NCBI RefSeq assembly: GCF_001836165.1
Contig: NZ_KV827675.1
Location: 1-64,000, forward strand
Direction of reading: 5' to 3'
DNA length: 64,000 nucleotides
Source: Corynebacterium sp. HMSC036D02
Lineage (GTDB): Bacteria > Actinomycetota > Actinomycetes > Mycobacteriales > Mycobacteriaceae
Under the pieces are notes generated by a model. That model saw only the letters and a list, made by a program, of their open reading frames with translations, had not been told where the DNA came from and ran no database searches. Position 1 is the stretch's first letter. Every line of letters starts with the position of its first letter. Of this stretch, positions 18,005 through 25,512 are shown piece by piece. Both the position numbers and the translations under genes were made by a program.

Positions 18005-19351
18005 ATGAACTCTGAAGACGCAATCGTTGACGCCTTCTACGAGAGTGACGACGATGTCCCCTCCAAGAAGGGCATCTGGCGCCTCTTTGTCTACAGCGCT
18101 ATTGGCGCTTTCGTATTCTTCTTTCCCATCAGCTATGACGGAAAGAAGTCCATCCCGCTTGACCACATGGTCACCATCATCCGCACCTATGCTGAGGCTT
18201 TCGTGCCATGGTTCATCCTGGCGCTGGCGCTTTATGGCACGGTGCGCAGCATCGTGAACAAGAACTGGCGGGAGGGGCCACTGCAGGCGGTTTTCACCGC
18301 GCTCAACGTGGTGGGCCTGGTGGTCTCCTTCCTCATGGTCATTGGAACGCTGCCGGGAGTGCTGGCCAACGAGGACATCGTGCCCTTCCTGTGGAATTCC
18401 ATTGCCACCCCGGTAGGCCTTATCGTGCCGATTGGCGGCGCCTTCCTCGGCCTTCTGATTGGCTATGGCCTCCTAGAATTCGTCGGCGTATTCATGCAGC
18501 CCATCATGCGCCCGCTGTGGCGCACGCCGGGGCGCTCCGCCATCGATGCGGTGGCCTCCTTCGTGGGTTCTTACTCGTTGGGAATCCTCATTACTGACCG
18601 CGTGTACCAGCGCGGCGGCTACACCGCGCGTGAGGCTTCCATCATTGCGACGGGCTTCTCGACGGTCTCAGCGGCTTTCATGGTCATCGTGGCCAAGCAG
18701 CTCGACCTGATGGATATGTGGGGCATCTACTTCGCGGTATCCCTCGTGGTGACCTTCCTGGTTACGGCGATTACCGTGTGGATTCCGCCGCTGAGCAGGA
18801 TTCCTGATGACTACATCGATGGTGTGGAAGCGGATCCGGAAAAGCCAGTGAAGGGCAATTTCTTTAAGGCAGCGTGGCGTGAGGCGCTGCTGGCGCTGGA
18901 CCGCGCGCCGTCCTTGGGTGCTGCCATTTGGGAGAACCTGCGCGATGGCGTGCGCATGGCGGCGGCGATTGTGCCCTCCATCATGTCCGTGGGCCTGATT
19001 GGCTTGTTGCTGGCCAACTTCACCCCGCTCTTCGATTGGTTGGGCTACCTGTTCTATCCATTCGCGTGGCTTGTCCAGCTGCCAGAACCGGAGCTGGCGG
19101 GCAAGGCCGCGGCAATGGGCATTGCGGAGATGTTCCTGCCGGCGACAGCTGTGGCGGGTTCTGAGAGCATGGTGCTCAAGTTCGTTATCGGCGTGGTGGC
19201 GATTTCCGCCATCATCTTCTTCTCCGCGCTGGTGCCGTGCATCTTGGCCACCAAGATTCCGATCAAGCTGTGGCAGATCGTGGTCATCTGGTTCGAGCGC
19301 GTGGTGCTCACCATCATTATTGCGACGCCGATTGCTTTCCTGGTGATTTAG
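18005..19351 (+). CDS. YjiH-family membrane protein (nucleoside-recognition/gate domain)
   Basis: 448 residues with about ten hydrophobic segments and an acidic cytosolic N-terminus (MNSEDAIVDAFYESDDD). Gate-domain features such as GSYSLGILITDRVYQRGGYT (about 180-200) and GIAEMFLPATAVAG (about 375) place it in the YjiH / spore-maturation-like transporter group. The substrate of this group is not established. Such genes recur next to hut genes in other bacteria, so uptake of histidine or a histidine-derived compound is plausible. It lies 37 bases upstream of the IclR gene, which has its own promoter. Confidence 0.8.
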   Translation: MNSEDAIVDAFYESDDDVPSKKGIWRLFVYSAIGAFVFFFPISYDGKKSIPLDHMVTIIRTYAEAFVPWFILALALYGTVRSIVNKNWREGPLQAVFTALNVVGLVVSFLMVIGTLPGVLANEDIVPFLWNSIATPVGLIVPIGGAFLGLLIGYGLLEFVGVFMQPIMRPLWRTPGRSAIDAVASFVGSYSLGILITDRVYQRGGYTAREASIIATGFSTVSAAFMVIVAKQLDLMDMWGIYFAVSLVVTFLVTAITVWIPPLSRIPDDYIDGVEADPEKPVKGNFFKAAWREALLALDRAPSLGAAIWENLRDGVRMAAAIVPSIMSVGLIGLLLANFTPLFDWLGYLFYPFAWLVQLPEPELAGKAAAMGIAEMFLPATAVAGSESMVLKFVIGVVAISAIIFFSALVPCILATKIPIKLWQIVVIWFERVVLTIIIATPIAFLVI

Positions 19352-19361
19352 CTGGGACTTA

Positions 19362-19375
19362 AATGAGGTCTCATT
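19362..19375. promoter_or_regulatory. Palindromic operator candidate in the IclR-gene promoter
   Basis: AATGAG-GT-CTCATT has perfect 6-base arms. Its last base is the first base of a TAGAAT hexamer (19375-19380), which ends 8 bases before the ATG at 19389, so the transcript is probably leaderless. A site touching the -10 suits autorepression. Confidence 0.6.
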
Positions 19376-19388
19376 AGAATGTGGGCCC

Positions 19389-20117
19389 ATGAGTACCTCC
19401 CGAGTCCCGGCGGCGCGCAACGCGCTGGAGATCCTGCGGTTGCTGTCCACCATCGACGTGCCGATTTCCGCCGCACGCATCCGCAGTGAGCTGGACCTGC
19501 CGCGCTCGTCCACCTACCACCTGCTCAAGGAGATGGTGGACGCGGGATTCGTGGTGCACCTGCCGGAAAACCAAACCTATGGTTTGGGGCTCGCCGCCTA
19601 CTCTATGGCCGCGGCCTATGCCACGCAGCAGCCCCTCGTGAAGGCAACGCAGGGGCACCTCGAGCGGATTGCCAGCAGCGTTGGGGGATCGGGGCACCTA
19701 TCGCGTTTGGCGGGTTCGGAGATTCTCTACCTCAACGAGGTGCGCGCGCCGGGGGCGCTGTCACTGGTCACGGAGAGGGGAGTGCGCCTGCAAGCTCAGC
19801 GGACGGCCTCTGGGCGGGCGATGCTGGCCCTGCTTTCGGAAGCGGAATGGAAGGCGGCGTTCTTTCCGGGTTCCTTAGGCTTTGGGGAATACAAGGAAAT
19901 CCTGCGCCAGGTGCGCGAGCGCGGATGGGCCGAAGAGGTTGAGGTGGTGGCGCGCGGGCAGGCGTCGGTAGGCGTGGCAGTGATGGACCACGTGGGCAGG
20001 CCCGCAGCGGCGCTGGCGGTGACTTTCCCGGTGGGCACTGCCGACGCCTCTGATGTCGCGCAGCAGCTCCAGTCAGCAGCGCAGCAGGTGGCGGAGAGAA
20101 TGTACGGGCGCCGCTAA
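19389..20117 (+). CDS. hutR: IclR-family regulator of histidine utilisation
   Basis: 242 residues. An N-terminal winged helix-turn-helix (about 8-65, with ELDLPRSSTYHLLKEMVDAG) is followed by an effector domain (about 75-240: SGHLSRLAGSEILYLNEV, GVAVMDHVGRPAAALAVTFP). An IclR-type HutR controls the hut genes of Corynebacterium resistens, and the position between a transporter and hutH supports the same role here. The gene appears leaderless (TAGAAT, 8 bases, ATG), with a palindrome across the promoter. The effector is expected to be a histidine pathway intermediate, but this is not visible from sequence. Confidence 0.8.
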   Translation: MSTSRVPAARNALEILRLLSTIDVPISAARIRSELDLPRSSTYHLLKEMVDAGFVVHLPENQTYGLGLAAYSMAAAYATQQPLVKATQGHLERIASSVGGSGHLSRLAGSEILYLNEVRAPGALSLVTERGVRLQAQRTASGRAMLALLSEAEWKAAFFPGSLGFGEYKEILRQVRERGWAEEVEVVARGQASVGVAVMDHVGRPAAALAVTFPVGTADASDVAQQLQSAAQQVAERMYGRR

Positions 20118-20214
20118 CAGGTAGTGCGCGGGGTATTGGCGCGCCGGGCAGCCTGTAGTACTATGAGCGCAACGCGTAAGGCTGTCGCGCGTATCACTAT
20201 TTTTCTATTCTTGT

Positions 20215-20234
20215 GAAAACAAGTACGTGTTTTC
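20215..20234. promoter_or_regulatory. Palindromic operator candidate upstream of hutH
   Basis: GAAAACAAGTACGTGTTTTC is a 20-base palindrome with a single mismatched pair, 65 bases before the hutH start. It is the most symmetrical sequence in the hutR-hutH intergenic region and is unlike the palindrome in front of the IclR gene. It may bind HutR or another regulator. Confidence 0.6.
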
Positions 20235-20298
20235 GCGTGCCTTTCTCCCCGCCGGTGGGTGAGGTGTGGGCAACGCGGCGACGTTAAAGGAGCCTTAC

Positions 20299-21852
20299 AT
20301 GTCTAATTCTTATCCCTCCACCGTGACCGTGGGAATCGGGGCACTGAGCATCGAGGAGGTCGTGGCCGTCGCGCGCTATGGCGCGAAGGTGGAGATTTCC
20401 CAGGATGCGCTTGAGGAAATCGCCTCCACGCGCGAGCGCGTCGAAGAGCTGGCGCAGGATCCGACTCCGGTCTATGGCATTTCCACCGGCTTCGGCGCCC
20501 TGGCGCGTCGCCATATTCCGGAGGAGATGCGCGCGCAGCTGCAGCTTTCGCTCGTGCGCTCGCATGCGGCGGGCACGGGCCCGGAGGTAGAGCAAGAGGT
20601 CATCCGCGCGCTGATGCTGCTGCGCCTGTCCACCCTGTGCACTGGCCGGACCGGCGTGCGCCCGGTGGTGGCGGAAACCTATGCCGCAGTCCTCAACGCC
20701 AATATCCATCCGGTGGTCCGCGAATACGGCTCCCTGGGTTGCTCCGGCGATCTGGCTCCGCTGGCACACTGCGCACTGGCGCTGCTGGGCGAGGGCGAGG
20801 TGCGCGTTGATGGCGGCGAGGTCACTCCGGCTGCCGAGGCCCTGGCTGCAGCGGGCATCGAGCCGCTCAAGCTGCGGGAAAAGGAAGGCCTAGCACTCAT
20901 TAACGGCACCGATGGCATGCTGGGCCAGCTCTGCCTGGCTATCACCGACTTGCGCGAACTGGCCAAGACCGCCGATATCGCTACCGCGATGACGGTAGAG
21001 GGCCTGCTGGGCACGCTGGTGGTCTTCGCTGATGACCTGCAGCAGCTGCGCCCGCATCCTGGCCAGGCGGATGCCGCGGCCAATATCTTGACGGTGGCGG
21101 AAGGCTCAGAGATTCTCGCGGCGGCGCTCGAGGACTTCAAGAAGAAGCAGGTCCAGGACGCCTACTCGGTACGCTGCGCGCCGCAGGTGGCCGGCGGTTT
21201 CCGCGATACTTTGGCGCACACAGCAACGGTTGCTGAGCGTGAGTTAGCCGCAGCTGTCGACAACCCGGTGGTGGCCAAGGACGGGCGCGTGGTCTCCAAC
21301 GGCAACTTCCACGGCGCGCCGGTGGCCTACGCGCTGGACTTTTTGGCCATCGTTGTGGCTGACCTGGCTTCCATTTCTGAGCGCCGGACCGACCGCTTCC
21401 TCGACGTCGCTCGCAACCGCGGACTCAACGCCTTCCTGGCCGATGATCCGGGCGTGGACTCCGGCCACATGATTGCGCAGTATGCGCAGGCAGGCATTGT
21501 CTCTGAGCTCAAGCGCCTGGCCAACCCGTCTTCGGCGGATTCCATTCCGTCTTCGGCGATGCAGGAAGACCACGTCTCCATGGGCTGGTCGGGTGCGCGC
21601 AAGCTGCGCAAGGCAGTCGACGGTCTGCAGCGCGTGCTTGCCATCGAAATTCTCACCGCCGCCCGCGCTATTGATATGCGCGAGGGCCAGCCGGCCAAGG
21701 GTACCGGCGCGGTCATCGATGCGCTGCGCCAGACCGTCCAGGGGCCGGGCACCGACCGCTACCTCTCCCCGGAGATCGAGGAGACCGTGCGCCTGGTCAA
21801 GGAAGGTGCATTGGTGGATGCGGTAGAAGGGGCCGTCGGCACGCTGCGCTAA
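20299..21852 (+). CDS. hutH: Histidine ammonia-lyase HutH
   Basis: Converts histidine to urocanate and ammonia, the entry step of the pathway. 517 residues, normal length. The prosthetic MIO group forms autocatalytically from an Ala-Ser-Gly triad in most homologues; here the motif is GSLGCSGDLAPLAH with Cys148-Ser149-Gly150, the Cys variant also known from streptomycetes. GNFHGAPVAYALD and QEDHVSMG supply active-site residues. Start ATG 20299 follows AAAGGAG by 8 bases; the upstream frame from 20266 is not needed. A terminator at 21862-21887 separates it from hutU. Confidence 0.97.
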   Translation: MSNSYPSTVTVGIGALSIEEVVAVARYGAKVEISQDALEEIASTRERVEELAQDPTPVYGISTGFGALARRHIPEEMRAQLQLSLVRSHAAGTGPEVEQEVIRALMLLRLSTLCTGRTGVRPVVAETYAAVLNANIHPVVREYGSLGCSGDLAPLAHCALALLGEGEVRVDGGEVTPAAEALAAAGIEPLKLREKEGLALINGTDGMLGQLCLAITDLRELAKTADIATAMTVEGLLGTLVVFADDLQQLRPHPGQADAAANILTVAEGSEILAAALEDFKKKQVQDAYSVRCAPQVAGGFRDTLAHTATVAERELAAAVDNPVVAKDGRVVSNGNFHGAPVAYALDFLAIVVADLASISERRTDRFLDVARNRGLNAFLADDPGVDSGHMIAQYAQAGIVSELKRLANPSSADSIPSSAMQEDHVSMGWSGARKLRKAVDGLQRVLAIEILTAARAIDMREGQPAKGTGAVIDALRQTVQGPGTDRYLSPEIEETVRLVKEGALVDAVEGAVGTLR

Positions 21853-21861
21853 CTCCGCCCC

Positions 21862-21887
21862 AGCCCCGTGGCATGTGCCATGGGGCT
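21862..21887 (+). terminator. Terminator after hutH
   Basis: Stem AGCCCCGTGGCA / TGCCATGGGGCT (one G-T pair) with a two-base centre, followed by TTCTCG, 10 bases after the hutH stop. Confidence 0.75.
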
Positions 21888-21908
21888 TTCTCGTGCGCCC
21901 TTGATTTC

Positions 21909-22054
21909 AAAGTGCAGACCTAGAAGTGCAGACCTGCTGGGCGGAATCAAGCGTGGCGCATCCACCGCTTGATTCCGCCCTGGTCGTCGTCAAGCACTGC
22001 CTTGGCGCTTCACGACGCCCACCTGCATGAATGCACTTCCAGGTCTGCACTTTT
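21909..22054. repeat. 146-bp multi-hairpin inverted-repeat element
   Basis: Outer arms are AAAGTGCAGACCT (21909-21921) and AGGTCTGCACTTT (22041-22053). They extend inward over about 21 bases with one mismatch, and AAGTGCAGACCT is also repeated directly at 21924-21935. Inside are GGGCGGAATCAAGCG / CGCTTGATTCCGCCC (21939-21953 with 21966-21980, perfect) and CGTCGTCAAGC / GCTTCACGACG (21984-21994 with 22008-22018, one mismatch). The whole can fold as a closed stem carrying two hairpins. There is no coding potential. A smaller relative is at 40468-40565. The rest of the hutH-hutU gap (22055-22267) carries the hutU leader, in which I see only the ribosome site GAAAGGAAG. Confidence 0.85.
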
Positions 22055-22267
22055 GGGTTTGGTAGAGGCGGGAAGCGCGGCGCTGCAGTACTGGTCGTGC
22101 AACAGTCTTGTATCTGAGACAGCCGGCCCGAAAGAGTGCTAGTGCATGGTCGTGGGTCACAGTAACTTGTCCTGTGTGACGCTGACCAAGCCCTAAAAGG
22201 GACAGCCCCGGGGAACCGGCCTTGGTGGGTTTGGGAGGGCGTCGAAAAGCACGAGCGAAAGGAAGTC

Positions 22268-23944
22268 ATGTCTGAACCCCGCGAAGTACGCGCCCCGCGC
22301 GGAACCGAAATCACCGCCAAGTCTTGGCAGACCGAAGCCCCGCTGCGCATGCTCATGAACAACCTTGACCCCGAGGTTGCCGAACGCCCCGAGGATCTCG
22401 TGGTCTACGGCGGCACTGGACGCGCTGCCCGCAGCTGGGAAGCCTTCGATGCCATCGTGGAGTCGCTCAAGGATCTCGAGTCCGACGAGACGCTGCTGGT
22501 GCAGTCCGGCAAGCCGGTGGGTATTTGGAAGACCAACGAGTGGGCGCCGCGCGTGCTCATCGCCAACTCCAACCTGGTCGGTGACTGGGCCAATTGGGAG
22601 CACTTCCGCAAGCTCGAGGACGAGGGCCTGATGATGTACGGCCAGATGACGGCCGGCTCCTGGATTTACATCGCTACCCAGGGCATCCTGCAGGGTACTT
22701 TTGAGACCTTCGCGGCTGTGGCCAAGAAGCGCTTCAACGACACGCTCGCCGGCACCTTCACCCTGACTGGTGGTTGCGGCGGCATGGGCGGCGCGCAGCC
22801 GCTGTCCGTTACTTTGAACGGCGGCGCCTGCCTCATCGTCGATGTTGACGAGACCCGACTGAAGCGCCGCCAGTCCAAGCGCTACCTCGATGAGGTCGTC
22901 ACCGACCTCGACGAGGCCCTCAAGCTGGTGCTCGACGCCAAGGAGAACAAGAAGCCGCTGTCCGTGGGTCTGGTGGGCAATGCCGCCGAGGTCTTCCCGG
23001 AGGTGCTGCGCCGCCAGCGCGCCGGTGAGTTCACCGTGGATATCGTTACGGACCAGACCTCCGCGCACGACCCGCTGAGCTACCTGCCCACCGAAATCAC
23101 CGTCGAGGATTGGCACAACGAGGCCAAGGCGGACCCGACCACCTTCACGAAGAAGGCTCGCGAGGCCATGGCCGCCCAGGTCCAGGCCATGGTGGAATTC
23201 CAGGATGAGGGCGCCGAGGTCTTCGACTACGGCAACTCCATCCGCGACGAGGCCCGCAAGGCCGGCTACCAGCGCGCCTTCGAGTTCCCGGGCTTCGTCC
23301 CGGCCTACATCCGCCCGCTCTTCTGCGAGGGCCTTGGCCCCTTCCGCTGGGCAGCGCTCTCCGGCGACCCGGAGGACATCAAGGTCACCGACCAGGCACT
23401 CAAGGAGCTTTTCCCGGACAACGAGCACCTGCACAACTGGCTTGATGCCGCCGAGGAATACGTGGAGTTCGAGGGCCTGCCGGCGCGTATTTGCTGGCTG
23501 GGCTACAACGAGCGCCACAAGGCCGGCCTGCTCTTCAATGACTTGGTCAAGGAAGGCAAGATCAAGGCCCCGATCGTCATCGGCCGTGACCATCTGGACT
23601 CCGGCTCCGTGGCCTCCCCGTACCGAGAGACCGAGGCCATGCTCGATGGCACCGACGCCGTGGCTGACTGGCCGCTGCTCAACGCTATGACCGCAGTCTC
23701 CTCCGGCGCCACCTGGGTGTCCATCCACCACGGTGGTGGCGTGGGCATGGGCCGCTCCATCCACGCGGGCCAGGTTACCGTCGCCGATGGCACCGAGCTG
23801 GCCGCCGCCAAGCTGCGCGCGGTGCTCACCAACGACCCGGGCATGGGCGTTATCCGCCACGTGGATTCCGGTTACACTCGCGCCAAGGAAGTCGCCGACG
23901 AGCGCGGCGTGCGTATCCCGATGGAATTCAAGGCCCGCGACTAG
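22268..23944 (+). CDS. hutU: Urocanate hydratase HutU
   Basis: Adds water to urocanate to give imidazolonepropionate, using tightly bound NAD+ as electrophile. 558 residues, the usual length. The NAD-binding segment [14 protein letters not shown] (about 160-175), [12 protein letters not shown] and the C-terminal [15 protein letters not shown] are intact. Start ATG follows GAAAGGAAG. HutI begins 21 bases after its stop, so the two share a transcript, separated from hutH by a terminator and the 146-bp element. Confidence 0.97.
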   Translation: MSEPREVRAPRGTEITAKSWQTEAPLRMLMNNLDPEVAERPEDLVVYGGTGRAARSWEAFDAIVESLKDLESDETLLVQSGKPVGIWKTNEWAPRVLIANSNLVGDWANWEHFRKLEDEGLMMYGQMTAGSWIYIATQGILQGTFETFAAVAKKRFNDTLAGTFTLTGGCGGMGGAQPLSVTLNGGACLIVDVDETRLKRRQSKRYLDEVVTDLDEALKLVLDAKENKKPLSVGLVGNAAEVFPEVLRRQRAGEFTVDIVTDQTSAHDPLSYLPTEITVEDWHNEAKADPTTFTKKAREAMAAQVQAMVEFQDEGAEVFDYGNSIRDEARKAGYQRAFEFPGFVPAYIRPLFCEGLGPFRWAALSGDPEDIKVTDQALKELFPDNEHLHNWLDAAEEYVEFEGLPARICWLGYNERHKAGLLFNDLVKEGKIKAPIVIGRDHLDSGSVASPYRETEAMLDGTDAVADWPLLNAMTAVSSGATWVSIHHGGGVGMGRSIHAGQVTVADGTELAAAKLRAVLTNDPGMGVIRHVDSGYTRAKEVADERGVRIPMEFKARD

Positions 23945-23965
23945 ACAAGAGAGGAAAAGAAGATC

Positions 23966-25144
23966 ATGTCCACCCTGTTTACTGGAATCTCAGAGCTGCG
24001 CACGGTGTCGGAGACAGGCACGCTTGCCGACGCCTCACTCATCGCCAACACCGACGGCACCATCGCCTGGATCGGCCCAGCCTCCGAGGCGCCGGCCGCG
24101 GACGAGAAGGTCGACCTTGGCGGCCGCGCAGTTCTGCCGGGCTGGGTGGATTCCCATACCCACATGATCTTCGACGGTGACCGCTCCGCCGAGTTCGAAG
24201 CCCGCATGGCGGGCGAGTCTTACCAGGCCGGCGGTATCGCCGTGACCATGGATGCGACCCGCTCGGCGGGGGAGGAGCGCCTGGAAAAGCTCCTGGTGGA
24301 GCGCATCGCAGCGGCCCGCCGAGGCGGTACAACGACCCTGGAGACCAAGACCGGCTACGGTCTTAATACCGAATCCGAGGTGGAGGCTGCTCGCGTGGCG
24401 GCCCGCCACGTCGATGACGTGACTTTCCTCGGCGCGCACCTCGTGCCGCCGGGGGCGGAGGCTGAAACCTACCTCGACGAGGTTGTGGGCCCGATGCTCG
24501 ACGGCGTGGCCGAGCACGTGCAGTGGATTGACGTCTTCTGCGAGCGCGGTGCATTCGACGAGGAGCAGTCGCGCCGCGTGCTCGAGGCTGGCAAGGCCCG
24601 GGGCTTGGGCGTGCGCGTGCACGGCAACCAGCTCGGCGAGGGTCCAGGCGTAGCACTCGCAGTGGAGTTGGGCGCGGCCTCCGTGGATCACGTCAACTAC
24701 CTCAGTGATGCCGATGTTGAGGCGCTGGCCTCCTCCGAGACGGTGGCCACGCTGCTGCCGGCCTGCGACCTGTCCACGCGTGAGCCGCTGGCGCCTGGCC
24801 GCAAGCTTATTGATGCCGGCGCGACCGTCGCCATCGCTTCCAACCTCAACCCGGGCACCTCGTACACGTCCTCGATGAACTTCTGCGTGACCACGGCCGT
24901 GCTCCAGCAGCACCTGACTCTCGATGAGGCCATCGCCGCCGGCACGCTGGGTGGTGCCACCGCGCTGCGCCGCCAGGATGTCGGTGAGGGTAAGGACGCG
25001 AAGGGCCGCCCGGCCAAGGGCTCGCTGGTGGTCGGCGCTGCCGCGGACCTGCACGTCCTCGATGCCCCGAGCGCTATCCACCTGGCCTACCGCCCGGGCA
25101 TGCCGATGACGTTCAAGACCTTTGTCGGCGGCCGCGAGGTGTAG
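23966..25144 (+). CDS. hutI: Imidazolonepropionase HutI
   Basis: Hydrolyses 4-imidazolone-5-propionate to N-formimino-glutamate, which HutG then splits. 392 residues of the amidohydrolase superfamily. Metal ligands are visible in DSHTHMIFDGDRSAEF (about 55-70), the His of FLGAHLVPP, the His of RVHGNQLGEG and Asp in ASNLNPGTSYTSS context. Ribosome site GAGAGGAAAAG precedes the ATG. Last gene of the hutU-hutI unit. Confidence 0.96.
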   Translation: MSTLFTGISELRTVSETGTLADASLIANTDGTIAWIGPASEAPAADEKVDLGGRAVLPGWVDSHTHMIFDGDRSAEFEARMAGESYQAGGIAVTMDATRSAGEERLEKLLVERIAAARRGGTTTLETKTGYGLNTESEVEAARVAARHVDDVTFLGAHLVPPGAEAETYLDEVVGPMLDGVAEHVQWIDVFCERGAFDEEQSRRVLEAGKARGLGVRVHGNQLGEGPGVALAVELGAASVDHVNYLSDADVEALASSETVATLLPACDLSTREPLAPGRKLIDAGATVAIASNLNPGTSYTSSMNFCVTTAVLQQHLTLDEAIAAGTLGGATALRRQDVGEGKDAKGRPAKGSLVVGAAADLHVLDAPSAIHLAYRPGMPMTFKTFVGGREV

Positions 25145-25217
25145 GCGCAGATCACGTCTGGCCCGCGTGTTGATTACGTGTGGCCTGCGCGTTGGGCGTG
25201 CTAGGGCTAAACCCAGC

Positions 25218-25323
25218 CGCAAAGGCACCTTTTGAAGGGCACCTTATGAAGGAAACCGCATGCTTTAACCTGGGGTTTTATCTTTCGAAAGCCGCAAATG
25301 GTGCCTTTAGTTTGGTGCCTTTG
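25218..25323. repeat. CAAAGGCACC repeat region downstream of hutI
   Basis: GCAAAGGCACCTTTTGA (from 25218) is followed by the partial copy GGGCACCTTATGA, then GCCGCAAATGGTGCCTTTAG and GGTGCCTTTGG. CAAAGGCACC (25219-25228) and GGTGCCTTTG (25314-25323) are exact inverted copies. TAAACCCAG and CTGGGGTTTTA add an inner imperfect pair. The 368-base gap between hutI and deaD holds no gene. Closely similar sequence recurs at 28796-28870. Confidence 0.7.
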
Positions 25324-25512
25324 GTCTTTCTCCGAGCCTTGGGATTCGGGGGTTGGGGGGCTGATCCAAAGGTTGCAGAGTGCTCCTCACGAGCTGCTGT
25401 GTGGGTTTTAACGGGCTGAGGCTCAAAGGAGACTGGGGCGCAGCATGGGGTAGCGGCAGGCCGTGGGGAGAAATAGCTAATCTCACCGCAGTGCCGTACT
25501 CTGGTTTGAGCA

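Noticed and set aside
22155..22180. GTCACA...TGTGTGAC upstream of hutU as a GlxR/CRP site
   Set aside because: The half sites are in the opposite orientation (TCACA before TGTGA) and the spacing is wrong.
22193..23860. 555-codon open frame on the minus strand across hutU
   Set aside because: Antisense shadow; the plus strand encodes an intact urocanase with all motifs.
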